64,000 bases of DNA, taken from the NCBI RefSeq assembly GCF_042433915.1, contig NZ_JBHLUN010000001.1, positions 372,001 through 436,000 of the forward strand. Reading direction: 5' to 3'. Source of the stretch: Roseomonas elaeocarpi (GTDB lineage: Bacteria > Pseudomonadota > Alphaproteobacteria > Acetobacterales > Acetobacteraceae). Below, in pieces: positions 61,533-64,000 of the stretch. Both the position numbers and the translations under genes were made by a program. The notes beneath the pieces are model-generated. The model did no database searches. It was given only the letters and a program-made list of their open reading frames with translations, and was not told the origin of the DNA. The stretch's first letter is position 1; every line of letters begins with the position of its first letter.

Positions 61533-63185
61533 ATGCAGGACCTCCTGATCGGCGTGGACGTGGGCACCGGCAGCGCCCGCGCCGGCGCCTTCACCCCCGA
61601 CGGCACCAGCCTGGGCCAAGCCGTGCGACCGATCCGCACGTGGCGGCCGCGGCCTGGCTTCGCGCAGCAGTCTTCGGCCGACATCTGGGCTGCCGTGTGC
61701 GAGAGCGTGCGCGCCGCGCTGCGCGAGGCCGAGAACAAGGTCGGTCCGGTGCGGGTGCGCGGCCTGGGCTTCGACGCCACCTGCTCGCTGGTGGCGGTGG
61801 ACGCGGCCGGCGCCCCGGTCTCGGTCAGCCCGGATGGCGAGCGGGAACAGGACGTGGTGCTGTGGATGGACCACCGTGCGGGGGGTGAGGCGGAGGACAT
61901 CAACGCCGGCCCGCACGAGGTCCTGCGCTACGTCGGCGGCCGCATCTCGCTCGAGATGCAGGTGCCCAAGCTGCTCTGGCTGAAGCGCCACCTGCCCGCG
62001 TGCTGGGCGCGCGCCGAGCATTTCTTCGACCTGCCGGACTTCCTGACCTGGCGCGCCACCGGCAGCACCACGCGCTCGCTGTGTTCGACCGTGTGCAAGT
62101 GGACCTATCTCAGCCACGAGGAGCGCTGGGATGCCGGGTTCTTCCGGGCGGTCGGGCTGGCGGAGGTGGCGGACGAGGGCTTCCGCCGCCTGGGCACCGA
62201 GATCCTGCCGGTGGGCTCCCCGATCCCAGGCGGCCTCAGCGCCGCGGCGGCGGCGGAGCTCGGGCTGGAGGCGGGTATTCCGGTGGGAACCTCGGCGATC
62301 GACGCCCATGCCGGCGGCCTCGGCGTGATCGGCGTGGCGCTGGACGGCGCGGCGCCGGACGCGGCGGCGCTGCGGCGCCGGGTGGCGCTGGTGGGCGGCA
62401 CCTCGAGCTGCCACATGGCCGTGTCGGCGGAACCGCGCTTCGTGCCGGGCGTCTGGGGCCCCTACTTCTCCGCGATGCAACCCGGGCTGTGGTTGAACGA
62501 GGGCGGGCAGTCCGCCACCGGCGCCCTTATCGACCACGTCATCACCACCCACGCCGCCTACCCGGCGATGGCGGAGGAAGCACGCGCGGCGGGCACCACG
62601 ATCTACGCGCTGCTCAACGACCGCCTGGCCCGGCTGGCGGCAGGGCTCCGCTTCCCGGCGCTGCTGACGGCGGAACTGCACGTCATGCCGGATTTCCACG
62701 GCAATCGTTCGCCGCTGGCGGATGCCACGATGCGCGGCATGGTGTCGGGGCTGCGGCTGCAGGCGGGGCCGGACGACCTAGCGGTGCTCTACCTCGCCAC
62801 GGTGCAGGCGGTGGCCTATGGCACGCGCCACATCATCGAGACCATGAACGCCGAGGGCTACCGCATCGACACGGTGCTGGCCTGCGGCGGCGGCACCAAG
62901 AACCCCGTGTTCCTGCGCGAGCACGCCGACGCCACCGGCTGCCGCCTCGTCCTGCCGCACGAGCCGGAAGCGATCCTGCTGGGCTCCGCCATGCTGGGCG
63001 CGGTGGCGGGTGGCGCACACGCGGACCTGCCGGCCGCCATGGTGGCGATGAGCCGCGCCGGCAGCGTGCTGGCCCCGGGCGACGAGGCGGTGCGGCGCTA
63101 CCACGATGCGAAGTACGCCGTGTTCCGGCGGATGCAGGCGGATCAGCTGGCGTATCGCGGGTTGATGGCGGCGGAACAGGGCTGA
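61533..63185 (+). CDS. FGGY-family carbohydrate kinase, D-ribulokinase-like
   Basis: A 550-residue cytoplasmic kinase. The first phosphate loop is GVDVGTGSARAGAFTPDGT (7-25), and the substrate and base residues lie in VVLWMDHRAGGEA and GTSAIDAHAGGLGVIG. The second phosphate loop is ALVGGTSSCHMAVS and the adenosine region ACGGGTKNPVFLREHADATG. Length and sequence fit the FGGY/YDR109C-type pentulose kinase group that phosphorylates D-ribulose. Expressed with the DeoR regulator. Together with RbsK it gives the locus two sugar kinases of different families. Confidence 0.93.
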   Translation: MQDLLIGVDVGTGSARAGAFTPDGTSLGQAVRPIRTWRPRPGFAQQSSADIWAAVCESVRAALREAENKVGPVRVRGLGFDATCSLVAVDAAGAPVSVSPDGEREQDVVLWMDHRAGGEAEDINAGPHEVLRYVGGRISLEMQVPKLLWLKRHLPACWARAEHFFDLPDFLTWRATGSTTRSLCSTVCKWTYLSHEERWDAGFFRAVGLAEVADEGFRRLGTEILPVGSPIPGGLSAAAAAELGLEAGIPVGTSAIDAHAGGLGVIGVALDGAAPDAAALRRRVALVGGTSSCHMAVSAEPRFVPGVWGPYFSAMQPGLWLNEGGQSATGALIDHVITTHAAYPAMAEEARAAGTTIYALLNDRLARLAAGLRFPALLTAELHVMPDFHGNRSPLADATMRGMVSGLRLQAGPDDLAVLYLATVQAVAYGTRHIIETMNAEGYRIDTVLACGGGTKNPVFLREHADATGCRLVLPHEPEAILLGSAMLGAVAGGAHADLPAAMVAMSRAGSVLAPGDEAVRRYHDAKYAVFRRMQADQLAYRGLMAAEQG

Positions 63186-63429
63186 GAAGGAGCGGCCGTC
63201 GGGCGTCCAAAGCCTCTCGGCCGGCGTCGCGCTTCCGCTGCCTGGCTGCTTCCCGGTACGGAGCGGGTGGCCCCAGGCAGCGAAGGGGAGCGTGACGGTA
63301 GGCTCCGGAGCCATGTCGGGCGTGTCGAGCTCCCATGGTGCCCTGCCGCCGCATTGTCGGACGGGTTCGCCGGCATCCGCCGCGTCGTCCGGGCGTTGTT
63401 TCCCACAGATGCCGGAAGGGAACACCATC

Positions 63430-63642
63430 ATGAGCGAGCGGCGAGACCAGAAGGACGCGCAGCCCGGTGCGGAACAGGGCGAAGCGGACCGCGACCACAC
63501 GCAAGGCGGGGCGCCCAAGGACAGCGCGCACGAGGATGCGGGCGACGGCGCGCTCACCGGCTCGGTGCCAGCGGGGCTGAGCCGCGAGGAACTGCGCCGG
63601 GTGGCCGAGAGCGACAAGACCGACGACGGCGGCACCGGCTGA
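63430..63642 (+). CDS. Small acidic, probably disordered hypothetical protein
   Basis: A 70-residue protein, MSERRDQKDAQPGAEQGEA onward, rich in Asp, Glu, Gly and Ala without hydrophobic segments. The one ordered-looking part is LSREELRRVAESDKTDDGG near the end. GGAAGGGAA before the ATG is a good ribosome site. Small proteins of this kind are common in Acetobacteraceae and rhizobia; the function is unknown. It is a single gene. Confidence 0.65.
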   Translation: MSERRDQKDAQPGAEQGEADRDHTQGGAPKDSAHEDAGDGALTGSVPAGLSREELRRVAESDKTDDGGTG

Positions 63643-63718
63643 GCCACGGCCACCCGCGCGGCGGAACGCCCGCCCGTCGCGACGGGATCACGGGCGGCGG
63701 CACATGCGCCGCCGGTCC

Positions 63719-64000
63719 TCAAGGGTGCAGCGTGGCGCCCTTGGTGGCCTTGTCGACGTCACGCTTCGGGCCCCGTAGCGCGAGGCCCACGAGATCGGGC
63801 GCCTCTGCCGGCTCGGCCCGGAACACCTCGCGGTTGGCCGCGTCGTGGCCGGTCGAGAACATGGCGCGGACATAGGCTGCGCGCGTCAACTCGCGCTCGA
63901 TGCCCTGCCGCCAGGCGCGCGCCAGGACCTCCGGCGTGGCCGCGAAGATCAGCATGGGTTGCCCGAGGAGCCGCGCGTGAGGGCGGCCTTCGGCGTCCTC
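63719..64000 (-). CDS. DUF2000 family protein, N-terminal part outside the window
   Basis: The frame is open to the right window edge, leaving 93 residues of a protein about 140 long. HARLLGQPMLIFAATPEVLA, the later YVRAMFSTGHDAANREVFRA and the end DLVGLALRGPKRDVDKATKG match the DUF2000 pattern (a Met/Leu-rich PMLIFA strand, FxTGHDxAN, then VDKATKG). The fold is related to peptidyl-tRNA hydrolase 2 (PTH2), but the function is unknown. An internal ATG at 63953-63955 is not the true start. Confidence 0.85.
   Translation of the reverse strand, partial: EDAEGRPHARLLGQPMLIFAATPEVLARAWRQGIERELTRAAYVRAMFSTGHDAANREVFRAEPAEAPDLVGLALRGPKRDVDKATKGATLHP

Overview
The window is G+C-rich DNA, densely packed with long genes whose antisense and shifted frames also stay open. 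It suggests a free-living, aerobic, heterotrophic alphaproteobacterium. The mix of sugar ABC importers, a TRAP importer, periplasmic molybdenum hydroxylases, an AMI1-like amidase and RTX-secreted enzymes fits a Roseomonas-like member of the Acetobacteraceae, but that placement is inference; no rRNA or other taxonomic marker is present. I saw no tRNA, rRNA, CRISPR array, transposase or prophage gene.

Layout. 1-5174: a CUT1 sugar importer resembling the GtsABCD glucose/mannose system (ATPase cut by the left edge, two permeases, binding protein), divergent from a LacI-family regulator. A perfect LacI/GalR-type operator lies between them. 5110-14324: mixed genes: a frameshifted exported protein, an AMI1-like amidase, a three-gene group with a SUKH (SMI1/KNR4) protein, an acetamidase/formamidase, an exported alpha/beta hydrolase, a group III truncated hemoglobin and an MFS carrier. 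14404-22000: a FadR-type regulator, a TRAP importer, and a divergent dehydrogenase-uxuB-uxuA operon, with a perfect 16-bp palindrome between the two units. The gene set matches the known L-gulonate to fructuronate to mannonate to 2-keto-3-deoxygluconate route.

22243-30351: a zinc-free MDR dehydrogenase, an ABC importer (binding protein, ATPase, two permeases) with a second, paralogous binding protein facing it, and a fatty acid desaturase. 30715-34795: a three-part isoquinoline-oxidoreductase-type enzyme (2Fe-2S subunit, molybdopterin subunit, triheme cytochrome c). 35115-39391: a CUT1 importer without its own ATPase, divergent from a predicted helical-toroid protein of unknown function. 39505-42868: a relic of a peptide-ABC ATPase, short tandem repeats, and a 968-residue RTX-type GH5 cellulase.

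43080-52671: an MFS exporter, a D-aminopeptidase-like S12 hydrolase, paoABC (periplasmic aldehyde oxidoreductase), a TetR regulator and a luciferase-like flavoenzyme. One 12-base operator-like motif occurs in front of both paoA and the TetR gene. 52992-63185: a pentose-type catabolic locus (deoC, ABC importer, DUF4432 protein and ribokinase on one strand; DeoR regulator and FGGY kinase on the other), probably for ribose, deoxyribose, ribulose or a related sugar. The window ends with a small acidic protein and a cut DUF2000 protein.

Overall this is an accessory nutrient-scavenging region. Most blocks are self-contained importer, enzyme and regulator sets with visible divergent operators, and hairpin terminators separate many of the units.
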